A stretch of DNA of 10,883 nt from Actinomycetota bacterium. GTDB taxonomy: Bacteria > Actinomycetota > Actinomycetes > Mycobacteriales > Micromonosporaceae. Below, one piece after another: positions 1 to 8,290 of this stretch (positions are counted from its first letter, which is position 1; each line of letters starts with the position of its first letter). The DNA lies in NCBI GenBank assembly GCA_005885115.1, contig VAXX01000060.1, positions 5,030 through 15,912 on the forward strand. Reading direction: 5' to 3'. The notes below the pieces were generated by a model, which was not told the DNA's origin, searched no databases, and saw nothing but the letters and a program-made list of their open reading frames with translations. A program made the translations under genes and the position numbers.

Positions 1-104
1 TTCGCGTACCGGATGATCAAGGTTGTCGACGCACCCAGCAGCAGTGCGATGACCGCGGCCAGCACCAGCCGCCGGGCCAGGCTGGGCTCCCCGCGCCGCG
101 CCAT
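1..104 (-). CDS. N-terminus of a membrane-anchored protein, third member of a tandem set (partial)
   Basis: Only the first 34 codons lie in the window. The start ATG shares its A with the TGA stop of the gene before it (TGATG), so the two are probably translationally coupled. The visible peptide begins MARRGEPSLARR and continues into a hydrophobic stretch rich in Leu, Ala, Val and Ile of about 20 residues, then TTLIIRYA. This is a basic N-terminus plus one membrane anchor, the same layout as the two genes upstream on this strand, so it is probably a third member of the same operon and perhaps the same family. The domain outside the membrane is beyond the window edge, so function cannot be read. 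The start and anchor are clear; the family assignment is inference. Confidence 0.6.
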   Translation of the reverse strand, partial: MARRGEPSLARRLVLAAVIALLLGASTTLIIRYA

Positions 105-865
105 CAGCCCACCCGCAGCTTCGGCAGCAGCGTGGTGGCGATGGTGATCGCGGCCGCGCGGACCTTCGGCCCGATCGGGGCGGGTTTGGAGAGCATCAGG
201 ATGACCTCCATCGTGATGTTGCCGGCGAGGACGAGCAGGTCGTAGCTGGTCGGGTCGAAGAACCAGCCCCACGTGTCGGTGCCGAGCCCGTCGACGTGCT
301 CGATGTTCTCGGGCGCCTGTGACTTGATCTGTACGTACCCGAAGGCGGCCTCGGCCGGCGTCGGGTAGTACATCACGTCGATCCGCTTCACGATGACGTT
401 GCCCGAGTAGCCGGTGCAGTAGTACAGCGTGTTGTCGGCGCCCTGGAAGTGCTGCTCGTTGCTGCTGACCGACGGCTTGCCCGCCGGTTTGGTCAGCGCG
501 TTGACCGGCGCGAGGTCGAGGTACCGGCAGATCGGCTTCGTCACCGCGTAGACGGGCATCGGCGGGCCGGGACCCGGGCTCGGCGGCGACGTGGAGGGCT
601 TCGGGCTCGGCCGCGTGGGCGTACGCCGGGGGCGGGGCGACGGGCTGGGGCTGGCCGCCGGGCTCGGCGAGTCCACCACCACCTCCACCGGCGGGCCGGG
701 GTCGGCCGAGGGGCTCAGCGCGGCCGGGGCCGGGCGGCCCGGTCGCGGGTCGTCGTGCCGGGTCAACACCACGGTGGTACCCGCGCCGAGCAGCACCGCC
801 ACCGCGACCGCGAATACGAACGCGGAGCGGCGCGGCCGTACCGGCGGCTCGTCCCCGAACGTCAC
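104..865 (-). CDS. Single-pass membrane protein with Pro/Ser linker and two-Cys extracytoplasmic domain, function unknown
   Basis: A 253-residue protein. The GTG start at 865 has a GGAG at 872-875, six bases upstream. Layout: about 13 mostly polar residues (MTFGDEPPVRPRR), a membrane segment at about 14-36, a linker of roughly 70 residues made largely of Pro, Ser, Thr and Arg, then a domain of about 145 residues. That domain has two cysteines (in KPICRYL and LYYCTGY) that could form a disulfide, followed by a GYVQ segment, a VDGLGTDTW block and an LLVLAGN strand. Two Cys followed by a V-x-GLG-x-x-x-W block and a hydrophobic strand recalls DUF3558-type mycobacterial lipoproteins, but there is no lipobox here and the resemblance is from memory. 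The gene lies 14 bases after the broken paralogue and overlaps the next gene by one base, so it is probably the middle gene of an operon. No enzymatic motif is visible. Confidence 0.8.
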   Translation of the reverse strand: MTFGDEPPVRPRRSAFVFAVAVAVLLGAGTTVVLTRHDDPRPGRPAPAALSPSADPGPPVEVVVDSPSPAASPSPSPRPRRTPTRPSPKPSTSPPSPGPGPPMPVYAVTKPICRYLDLAPVNALTKPAGKPSVSSNEQHFQGADNTLYYCTGYSGNVIVKRIDVMYYPTPAEAAFGYVQIKSQAPENIEHVDGLGTDTWGWFFDPTSYDLLVLAGNITMEVILMLSKPAPIGPKVRAAAITIATTLLPKLRVG

Positions 866-879
866 AACCAACTCCGGCG

Positions 880-1588
880 TCAGCCCTTGTTCACCAGGTT
901 GTGCAGCGTACCCGGGGCCATCGCCACCTCGCAGTCCCGCAGCCGGCCGGGCACCGGGGTCCCGCCGGCGGCGCTGAGGGAGATCCCGAGGGTGAGGTTC
1001 CCGTCGAGCACCCACAGGATGTACGAGTTCGTCTTGGACGTAGTACCCGCTGGCCGCCTTGGCGTCGCTGAAGATCAGCGCGTCGACCTGCGCGAGCACC
1101 TTCCCGAACGGTTGCCGGCAGCCGTAGTCGACGTAGTTGTAGCCGGCGGTCTGCGACTCGGTCGGGTCGGCCGACGTGGTGAAGTGCATGTCCAGGACCG
1201 GCTGGAAGTTGACCGACGGGCAGAGTACGCCGTTCGGGGCCCGATACGTGACCGGCGTGATCCCCGGGGTGGACGGGTGCGCCGACGGGGAGCGGCTCGG
1301 TGACGGACTGTGACTGGGCGAGGCGGTCGGGCTCACGCTCGGGCTCGTACTCGGCTGGTCGCTCAGCGCGTCGGTCGCGGTGGCCCCGTCGCCCGGTGGC
1401 GCGTACCCGTTGGGTGCCGTCCGGTTGATGTTCGGACTGGTGTCCAGCAGCAGGAACGCGGCGGACCCCCCGCCCAGGATCAGGGCGATGACCGTGGCGA
1501 GCACGATCAGATACCGGCGCCGGGGACTCGGCGCCGGTTCTTCTGGCGCCGGTTCCGGGACAGCCGACCCGTACAGCGTCAAACTCAT
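880..1588 (-). pseudogene. Frameshifted paralogue of the neighbouring membrane-anchored protein
   Basis: The gene starts at ATG 1588 with GGAGG at 1593-1597. The first frame gives MSLTLYGSAVPEP, a membrane segment at about 26-48, a Pro/Ser/His linker, and a domain with two cysteines (GVLCPS, DYGCRQ) as far as SGYYVQ, near position 1036. The coherent continuation (SYILWVLDGN to TLHNLVNKG, stop at 880) is in another frame; the span of 709 bases is one over a multiple of three. Compared with the paralogue at 104-865, the block between YVQ and SY (27 residues there, including VDGLGTDTW) is reduced to 7 bases. This fits a deletion of about 74 bases, though one extra base in GG at 1036-1037 would also explain the shift. 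As it stands the first frame has no stop and runs into the next gene, giving a predicted 494-residue fusion. It could also be a sequencing error. Confidence 0.72.
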
Positions 1589-1613
1589 CGTTCCTCCAGC
1601 CAGTGCGTGGCGG

Positions 1614-1619
1614 AGTATG
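1614..1619 (-). promoter_or_regulatory. Possible -10 element for the tandem membrane-protein operon
   Basis: Read on the minus strand this is CATACT, close to TATAAT, about 26 bases upstream of the ATG at 1588. It would give a short leader containing the GGAGG at 1593-1597. No good -35 hexamer lies 16-18 bases further upstream, so the call rests on the -10 match and position only. Confidence 0.35.
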
Positions 1620-1726
1620 CCATCCGTCGGCGTCGTACGTCGATGCCTGTCCGTACTGCGGACCCGGTTCACCGAACGTTCGCCGACGGACCGGGACCGG
1701 CGAGCATCCCGCGTTCGGGAAGGCAT

Positions 1727-1732
1727 TAGCCT
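1727..1732 (+). promoter_or_regulatory. -10 element for leaderless pyk transcription
   Basis: TAGCCT fits the actinobacterial TAnnnT consensus and ends six bases before the GTG at 1739, so transcription would start at or next to the start codon. The purines at 1733-1737 end only one base before the GTG, too close to act as a ribosome binding site, which supports a leaderless mRNA. No -35 is recognisable. Confidence 0.5.
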
Positions 1733-1738
1733 AGGGAC

Positions 1739-3153
<1,415 letters not shown>

Positions 3154-3157
<4 letters not shown>

Positions 3158-4095
3158 CCGATGACGTGGTCGTCGGCCAGGCCGCCGTCGATCAGCTCAT
3201 GGAGCTGCTGGACCTGACCCCGTCAGGCGATGACCAGTTCGTGGGGCAGAGCCCGCCGGTCGGACCGCTGCGGGTGTACGGCGGGCAGGTGGCCGGGCAG
3301 GCGCTGGTCGCCGCCGGGCGTACCGTCGACCCGGCCCGGGCGGTGCACTCGCTGCACGGGTACTTCGTCCGGCCGGGTGACCCGAGTGTCCCGATCCGGT
3401 ACCAGGTGGAGAACGTCCGGGACGGCCGGTCCTTCTCGGTCCGGCGCTCTGTGGCCTACCAGCACGACCTGCCGATCTTCTTCATGTCCGCCTCGTTCCA
3501 CCGCGCCGAGCAGGGCCTCGATCACCACGCCCCACCGCCGCTCTCGGTACCGGAGCCCGAGGACCTCCCGTTGATGACCGACCGGCTGGCCCGTTACCCG
3601 GAGCGGCTGGACTTCTGGGCCCGGATCCCCCGGCCGATCGACGTGCGGTACGTGGGGGAGCCCGGCTGGGTACGGGCGGGGGACCGGCCGGCGGACGTAC
3701 ACCAGCGGGTGTGGATGCGCATCGACGGCAAGCTGCCCGACGATCCGCTGCTGCACGCCTGCGCGCTGACGTACGCCTCCGACCTGACCCTGCTGGACTC
3801 GGTGCTGTCCGTCCATGGGGAAGTCTGGGCGACTGCTCCGGGTCGTGGCGCGGCGGCGGACGCCGCCGGGCCGGAGTGGTCGATGCCGGGTGGAGTCGTG
3901 GGCGCGAGTCTGGATCACGCGCTGTGGTTCCACCGGCCGTTCCGGGCCGACGAGTGGTTCCTGTACGACTGCTGGAGCCCGTCGGCCGCGGGCGGTCGGG
4001 GTCTGGCCACCGGCCGGATGTTCACCCGGGACGGGCGCAACATCGCCACCGCCGTCCAGGAAGGGCTGCTCCGCAAGGTCGGCGCCCCGGCCTGA
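3154..4095 (+). CDS. tesB: Acyl-CoA thioesterase II (TesB family)
   Basis: A 313-residue double-hotdog thioesterase that hydrolyses acyl-CoA to free fatty acid and CoA; the physiological substrate is not visible. The first hotdog has VYGGQVAGQAL (41-51), SLHGYFVRPGD and the GRSFSVRR strand near 91-98. The second has YASDLTLLDS, SLDHALWFHRP and TAVQEGLLR. The E. coli TesB triad Asp204/Thr228/Gln278 aligns by eye with D210, S252 and Q302, so Ser replaces Thr; both carry a hydroxyl. The TTG start at 3154 overlaps the pyk stop (TTGA) without a clear ribosome site, suggesting coupled translation; an in-frame GTG at 3166 is the alternative. The pyk-tesB order also occurs in M. tuberculosis (pykA-tesB1), so this is a conserved actinobacterial pair. 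Confidence 0.93.
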
Positions 4096-4107
4096 TCGGC
4101 CCCGATG

Positions 4108-4113
4108 GATAAT
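4108..4113 (+). promoter_or_regulatory. -10 element for leaderless rrf2 transcription
   Basis: GATAAT is one base from the TATAAT consensus and ends five bases before the GTG at 4119, placing the transcript start at about the start codon. No -35 is evident upstream. It lies only 13 bases after the tesB stop, so the regulator has its own promoter although it closely follows the pyk-tesB pair. Confidence 0.55.
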
Positions 4114-4118
4114 GAGGC

Positions 4119-4577
4119 GTGCGACTCTCCGCCCGAGTGGATTACGCCCTTCGTGCCGTGGTCGAGCTGGCCTCCGGGCCGGCCGGTCCCGACCGGCCGG
4201 TGACGGCCGACCAGTTGGCCCAGGCCCAGGGCATACCACCGAAGTTTCTGGAGAGCATCCTGCTGCAACTGCGCCGCGGCGGCGTGGTCAACGCCCAGCG
4301 CGGCCCGGAGGGTGGCTACTGGCTGGCCCGGCCGGCGGCCGACATCTCGCTCGCCGATGTGATCCGGGTGATCGACGGCCCGCTGGCCAACGTGCGCGGC
4401 CAGCGCCCGGAGACCGTGGGTTACCAGGGCACCGCCCGCGCGCTGCAGGAGGTCTGGATCGCGCTGCGGGCCAGCGAGCGGGAAATTCTTGACCTGGTAC
4501 GGGTGGCCGACGTGGCCAGTGGCGAGTTGCCCGAGCGGGTCCGGGAACTGACCGCCGACCCCGCCGCCTGGGTCTGA
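4119..4577 (+). CDS. Rrf2-family transcriptional regulator without Fe-S cysteines (CymR-like candidate)
   Basis: A 152-residue winged-helix protein. It opens with the family signature MRLSARVDYALRAVVELA, followed by the recognition-helix region IPPKFLESILLQLRRGG (about 39-55) and the wing RGPEGGYWLARP (61-72). A dimerisation helix covers the C-terminal third. There is no cysteine in the whole protein, so it cannot ligate an Fe-S cluster through Cys as IscR, NsrR and RirA do. This places it functionally nearer to CymR-type members, which control cysteine and sulfur metabolism in Gram-positive bacteria through a protein partner (CysK). It lies 90 bases upstream of the sulfate importer genes on the same strand, and a strong dyad lies in that gap. 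Control of the importer is therefore the obvious hypothesis. Family secure; CymR-like role inferred. Confidence 0.9.
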   Translation: MRLSARVDYALRAVVELASGPAGPDRPVTADQLAQAQGIPPKFLESILLQLRRGGVVNAQRGPEGGYWLARPAADISLADVIRVIDGPLANVRGQRPETVGYQGTARALQEVWIALRASEREILDLVRVADVASGELPERVRELTADPAAWV

Positions 4578-4626
4578 CACCTCCCCCGAACGGCTGAGTA
4601 CCGGATAGCCGCTACGCCGATTACAG

Positions 4627-4655
4627 TTGTCTCCTACCAACTAAGTCGACAAAGT
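4627..4655 (+). promoter_or_regulatory. Candidate promoter of the sulfate importer operon
   Basis: TTGTCT at 4627-4632 could serve as -35, with CAAAGT at 4650-4655 as -10 after a 17-base spacer. Transcription would begin near 4662, giving a leader of only about six bases that would lack the GGGA at 4657-4660. An alternative -10 further upstream therefore cannot be excluded. The dyad operator overlaps the spacer and -10. Confidence 0.35.
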
Positions 4656-4658
4656 AGG
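4637..4658 (+). promoter_or_regulatory. 22-bp dyad, probable Rrf2-type operator
   Basis: The two 11-base halves meet at a central GTCGAC. On their own strands they read CCAACTAAGTC and CCTACTTTGTC, so both fit CCwACTwwGTC; the only three differences are A/T swaps. The site lies 10-31 bases upstream of the GTG of the binding-protein gene and overlaps the candidate promoter, where bound protein would block RNA polymerase. Rrf2-family dimers bind dyads of about this size, and the only regulator gene next to it is the cysteine-free Rrf2 gene. The symmetry is seen directly; the binding protein is inferred. Confidence 0.6.
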
Positions 4659-4667
4659 GATGGCGTA

Positions 4668-5699
4668 GTGAGGCAGACGACCCGTACCGTGGCGGCGCTG
4701 GCCGCGATGGTCCTCGCCGGCGGTCTCGCCGGCTGCGGCAGTGCCGATGCCAGCGGATCCGCAGGGGCCGGGACCGTGACGCTCTCGCTGGTCGCGTACT
4801 CCACGCCCCAGGCCGCGTACAAGAAGATCATCAAGGCGTTCCAGGCGACCCCGGCCGGGAAGAACGTGAAGTTCAAGGAGTCGTACGGCGCCTCCGGCGA
4901 CCAGAGCCGGGCGGTGGACTCGGGGCTCAAGGCCGATGTCGTGGCGTTCTCCCTCGAACCCGACATCACCCGGCTGGTCAAGGACGGCCTGGTCGCCAGC
5001 GACTGGAACAGCGGGCAGTACCGGGGCATGGTGACCGACTCGGTGGTCGTGATCGCCACCCGCAAGGGCAACCCGAAGCATCTGCGGACCTGGGACGACC
5101 TGCTCGGCGACGGGATCCAGGTGATCACGCCGAACCCGTTCACCTCCGGCGGCGCCCGGTGGAACGTCCTGGCGGCGTACGGCGCGAAGTCGGACAAGGG
5201 CGCCGACAAGGCGGCCGGGGTGGCGTACCTCCGGGAGCTGTTCCCCCATGTCGCTGTCCAGGACAACAGCGCCCGCGCCTCGTTGCAGACCTTCGTCAAC
5301 GGCAAGGGCGACGCGATGCTGGCGTACGAGAACGACGCGATCTTCGCCCAGCACAACGGCCAGGCGCTGGACTACACCGTCCCGGACGACACCATCCTGA
5401 TCGAGAACCCGGTCGCCGTGACCAGGAACAGTGAGCACCCGACCGAGGCGAAGGCGTTCCTGGACTTCCTGTTGACGCCCACCGCGCAGAAGATCTTCGC
5501 GGAGAACGGGTACCGGCCGATCGTCCAGGGCGTCGGCGGACCGGGCTTCCCGACCCCGGCGAAGCTGTTCACGATCAAGGACCTGGGCGGCTGGACGGCG
5601 CTGAACAAGGACTTCTTCGACGCCAACTCCGGCGTGATGGCCGGTATCGAGCAGAGGCTCGGGGTCGCGACCAGCGCGGCACCGTCCCCGGCGAAGTAG
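4668..5699 (+). CDS. Sulfate/thiosulfate-binding lipoprotein of an ABC importer
   Basis: A 343-residue extracytoplasmic solute-binding protein of the Sbp/CysP/SubI family, delivering sulfate or thiosulfate to the membrane transporter. It starts at a GTG with GGGA eight bases upstream. The signal peptide has an uncleaved hydrophobic core and a lipobox LAGC with the lipid-modified cysteine at C23. Family segments follow in order: SLVAYSTPQAAY, YGASGDQSRAV (anion-site loop), DVVAFSLEPD, TPNPFTSGGARWN, AMLAYENDAI and FLLTPTAQKIFAENGYRP. The SGDQSR and TSGGARWN loops are those that cradle the anion in this family, and they separate it from molybdate ModA proteins. It is the first gene of the importer operon, preceded by the dyad operator. 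Sulfate versus thiosulfate preference cannot be settled from sequence. Confidence 0.93.
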   Translation: MRQTTRTVAALAAMVLAGGLAGCGSADASGSAGAGTVTLSLVAYSTPQAAYKKIIKAFQATPAGKNVKFKESYGASGDQSRAVDSGLKADVVAFSLEPDITRLVKDGLVASDWNSGQYRGMVTDSVVVIATRKGNPKHLRTWDDLLGDGIQVITPNPFTSGGARWNVLAAYGAKSDKGADKAAGVAYLRELFPHVAVQDNSARASLQTFVNGKGDAMLAYENDAIFAQHNGQALDYTVPDDTILIENPVAVTRNSEHPTEAKAFLDFLLTPTAQKIFAENGYRPIVQGVGGPGFPTPAKLFTIKDLGGWTALNKDFFDANSGVMAGIEQRLGVATSAAPSPAK

Positions 5700-5746
5700 C
5701 CGCAGGTGGCTACGATCCAGGCATCGACGGGACCCGGCGCCCCCAC

Positions 5747-6520
5747 GTGGGCACGGGGCTGGGGGTCGGTACCGCCGTGCTGTACCTGAGCCTGATCGTG
5801 CTGATCCCGCTGGCCGCCGTGGTGTGGCGGGCCGGCGGGCAGGGCATCGGGTACGTCTGGCAGGCGATCCGTACCCCCGACTCATGGGCGGCGCTGGAGC
5901 TGACCCTGGTCGCCTCGGTGATCGTCGCACTGGTCAACGTCGTCATGGGTACCGTGATCGCCTGGGTCCTGGTCCGGGACCGCTTCCCCGGCAAGGCGAT
6001 CGTCGACATGCTGATCGACCTGCCGTTCGCGCTGCCGACCATCGTGGCCGGCCTGGTCCTGCTCGCCCTCTACGGCGCGAACAGCCCGCTGCACGTCAAC
6101 CTGGCGTACAGCGAGGCGGGCGTGGTGGTCGCGCTGCTGTTCGTGACGCTGCCGTTCGTCGTACGTACCGTCCAGCCGGTGCTGCTGGAGCTGGACCGGG
6201 ACATGGAGCAGGCGGCGTACTCCCTCGGCGCCGGGCAGTGGGTGACCTTCCGGCGGATCATCCTGCCCAACCTCGCCCCGGCCATGCTCTCCGGCGCCGG
6301 GCTGGCCTTCACCCGCTCGATCGCCGAGTTCGGCTCCACCGTCCTGATCTCCGGCAACATCCCCTTCAAGACCCAGGTGGCCGCCGTGAACGTCGCCGGT
6401 CGCATCGAGAGCGACAACCTGACCGGGGCGGCGGCGGTGTCCACCGCGCTGCTGCTGGTCGCCTTCGTCGTGCTGATCATGCTGGACCTGGTCCAGCGGT
6501 GGGCGGGCCGGCGTGACTAG
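5747..6520 (+). CDS. cysT: Sulfate ABC transporter permease, CysT/CysU type
   Basis: An integral membrane permease subunit of the sulfate importer, 257 residues from this GTG. Hydrophobic segments lie near 8-27, 50-76, 89-110, 124-146, 178-200 and 229-248. The cytoplasmic EAA-type loop that contacts the ATPase is at about 154-174 (EQAAYSLGAG through IILP). AEFGSTVLISGNIPFKTQ is typical of CysT. The start is uncertain: GTG 5747 has no ribosome binding site and leaves a very short N-terminus. An earlier GTG at 5706, seven bases after the previous stop, opens MATIQASTGPGAP in another frame that would join this one if the five-C run at 5740-5744 had one more base. The last eight bases overlap the next permease gene. 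Product is secure; the N-terminal boundary is not. Confidence 0.9.
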   Translation: MGTGLGVGTAVLYLSLIVLIPLAAVVWRAGGQGIGYVWQAIRTPDSWAALELTLVASVIVALVNVVMGTVIAWVLVRDRFPGKAIVDMLIDLPFALPTIVAGLVLLALYGANSPLHVNLAYSEAGVVVALLFVTLPFVVRTVQPVLLELDRDMEQAAYSLGAGQWVTFRRIILPNLAPAMLSGAGLAFTRSIAEFGSTVLISGNIPFKTQVAAVNVAGRIESDNLTGAAAVSTALLLVAFVVLIMLDLVQRWAGRRD

Positions 6521-7298
6521 ATACCTGCTGCGCGCGCTGGCCCTGGTGTACCTGCTGTTCCTGCTGGTCATTCCGGTCGGGTTGATCGTCTGGCGGACCT
6601 TCGCCGACGGGATGGGACCGGTGATCGACGCGCTGACCAGCGACGAGGCGCTGCACGCCTTCCAGGTCACACTGATCGTCGCGGTGTGGGCGGTCGCCCT
6701 GAACACCGTCTTCGGGGTCGGTACCGCCGTGCTGCTGGTACGCCGGCGGTTCCCGGGCAAGCGGCTGCTCAGCGCGCTGATCGACCTCCCGGTCGCGGTG
6801 TCCCCGGTGATCGTCGGCCTGGCCCTGATCCTGGTGTACGGCCGGTTCGCGCCGGTCGGCGGCTGGCTCGAACGCAACGGGATCCAGGTCATCTTCTCGG
6901 TACCCGGGATGGTGCTCGCCACCGTGTTCGTCTCGCTGCCGCTGGTCGTGCGGGCGGTGGTACCGGTCCTGGAGGAGTTGGGCGACGAGCAGGAGCGGGC
7001 CGCGCACACGCTGGGCGCGAGCCCCCTGCAGACGTTCCGGCGGATCACCATCCCGGGCATCCAGTGGGCGCTGGCGTACGGCATCGTGCTGTGCCTGGCC
7101 CGCGCGCTCGGCGAGTACGGCGCGGTGGCCGTGGTCTCCGGCCGGATCGTCGGCGAGACCCAGACGCTGACGCTGTTCGTCGAGGAGAGCTTCCAGAACT
7201 TCGACCAGACCTCGGCGTTCGCCGCCGCGACGGCCCTCGCGCTGATCGCGGTCGTGACACTGCTGATCGCCAAGCTGCTACGGCCGAAGGGCACCTGA
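6513..7298 (+). CDS. cysW: Sulfate ABC transporter permease, CysW type
   Basis: The second permease subunit, 261 residues, pairing with the preceding CysT to form the membrane channel. The GTG start lies inside the end of cysT (eight-base overlap), so the two are probably made in equal amounts by coupled translation. Membrane segments lie near 7-27, 52-76, 87-110, 127-150, 183-205 and 236-254. The EAA-type loop is at about 161-181 ([10 protein letters not shown] through ITIP), followed by [18 protein letters not shown], typical of Cys[13 protein letters not shown], near 214-225, is also characteristic. The stop shares one base with the ATG of the ATPase gene (TGATG). CysT and CysW are related to each other; the order in the operon and these motifs support the assignment. 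Confidence 0.93.
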   Translation: MTRYLLRALALVYLLFLLVIPVGLIVWRTFADGMGPVIDALTSDEALHAFQVTLIVAVWAVALNTVFGVGTAVLLVRRRFPGKRLLSALIDLPVAVSPVIVGLALILVYGRFAPVGGWLERNGIQVIFSVPGMVLATVFVSLPLVVRAVVPVLEELGDEQERAAHTLGASPLQTFRRITIPGIQWALAYGIVLCLARALGEYGAVAVVSGRIVGETQTLTLFVEESFQNFDQTSAFAAATALALIAVVTLLIAKLLRPKGT

Positions 7299-8290
7299 TG
7301 GCCATCGAGGTATGTGACGTCAACAAGTCGTTCGGCACCACGCCGGTCCTGCGGGACGTGTCGGTCGACATCTCCTCCGGCTCGCTGACCGCGCTGCTCG
7401 GGCCCAGCGGCGGCGGGAAGTCGACGCTGCTGCGGATCATCGCGGGGCTGGAGGTGCCGGACAGCGGTACCGTCGTGATCTCCGGCGTCGACGCCACCCG
7501 CCTGTCGCCGCAGCGGCGCAACGTCGGGTTCGTCTTCCAGCACTACGCGGCGTTCAAGCACCTGACGGTGTACCGCAACGTCGCCTTCGGGCTGGAGGTG
7601 CGCAAGCGGCCCAAGGCGGAGGTCCGTCGGCGGGTACACGAGTTGCTGGAGCTGGTCCACCTCGAACAGATGGCCGACCGGTACCCGGCCCAGCTCTCCG
7701 GCGGGCAACGCCAGCGGATGGCCCTGGCCCGGGCGCTGGCGGTCGAGCCCGAGGTGCTCCTGCTGGACGAGCCGTTCGGGGCGCTGGACGCGCAGGTACG
7801 CAAGGAGCTGCGGACCTGGCTGCGCCGGCTGCACGACGAGGTGCACGTGACGACCGTGTTCGTCACGCACGACCAGGAGGAGGCGATGGACGTCGCCGAC
7901 GAGATCGTGGTCCTCGCCAACGGGGCGGTGGAGCAGGTGGGCAGCCCGGACGAGATCTACGACAACCCGGCGAACCCGTTCGTCATGAGCTTCCTCGGCC
8001 CGGTCACCAACCTGGCCGGGCACCTGGTCCGGCCGCACGACATCGACGTCTCCGCCACCGAACGCTCCGGCGGTACGGCGGCGGCGGTGACCCGGATCGT
8101 CCGGCTCGGTTTCGAGGTACGGATCGAGATGCGGATCGACGAACAGGACGTCTGGGCCCAGCTCACCCGGGGTACCGCCGACAGTCTGGGTATCGAGCCC
8201 GGCGACACGGTGTACCTGCGCCCGAGCCCGCACGCCAAGCGGCTGGCCTCACCCGGATCCGGGCGGCCCGTCCAGGAACCGGCCGGCTGA
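7298..8290 (+). CDS. cysA: Sulfate ABC transporter ATPase CysA
   Basis: The ATP-hydrolysing subunit that powers the importer from the cytoplasmic face, 330 residues. Motifs are complete: Walker [10 protein letters not shown] (35-43), Q-loop Q81 in FVFQHYAAF, signature LSGGQ (133-137), Walker B VLLLDEP (153-159), D-loop ALD (162-164) and switch histidine H191 in [25 protein letters not shown] is the sulfate/CysA form of the post-Q-loop region. Residues from about 250 form a shortened regulatory domain with VRPHDIDVS. An open frame continues far upstream of the ATG, but the family start motif [12 protein letters not shown] and the TGATG coupling to cysW fix the start at 7298. The last 42 bases overlap the end of the HxlR gene on the opposite strand. 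No terminator is visible after it. Confidence 0.95.
   Translation: MAIEVCDVNKSFGTTPVLRDVSVDISSGSLTALLGPSGGGKSTLLRIIAGLEVPDSGTVVISGVDATRLSPQRRNVGFVFQHYAAFKHLTVYRNVAFGLEVRKRPKAEVRRRVHELLELVHLEQMADRYPAQLSGGQRQRMALARALAVEPEVLLLDEPFGALDAQVRKELRTWLRRLHDEVHVTTVFVTHDQEEAMDVADEIVVLANGAVEQVGSPDEIYDNPANPFVMSFLGPVTNLAGHLVRPHDIDVSATERSGGTAAAVTRIVRLGFEVRIEMRIDEQDVWAQLTRGTADSLGIEPGDTVYLRPSPHAKRLASPGSGRPVQEPAG

Noticed and set aside
1020..1050. Programmed ribosomal frameshifting in the broken paralogue
   Set aside because: No slippery heptamer, no in-frame stop to bypass and no obvious stimulatory structure; the missing block compared with the paralogue favours mutation.
449..1303. Plus-strand frames over the Pro/Ser-linker regions
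   Set aside because: They are Arg/Gly-rich antisense readings of the minus-strand linkers, with no ribosome site or homology.
6686..7297. An upstream extension of the CysA frame by about 200 codons
   Set aside because: It overlaps cysW in another frame and has low-complexity Arg/Gly/Pro content; the family start and the TGATG overlap fix the start at 7298.
5882..8233. A 783-codon minus-strand frame antisense to the sulfate importer
   Set aside because: Its sequence is rich in Arg, Gly, Asp and His, with no family resemblance, and it lies opposite three certain genes; this is typical of stop-poor GC-rich DNA.
4668..8290. Molybdate or phosphate importer instead of sulfate
   Set aside because: SGDQSR and TSGGARWN loops in the binding protein, two distinct permeases of CysT/CysW type and the [10 protein letters not shown] segment of the ATPase all point to sulfate/thiosulfate.
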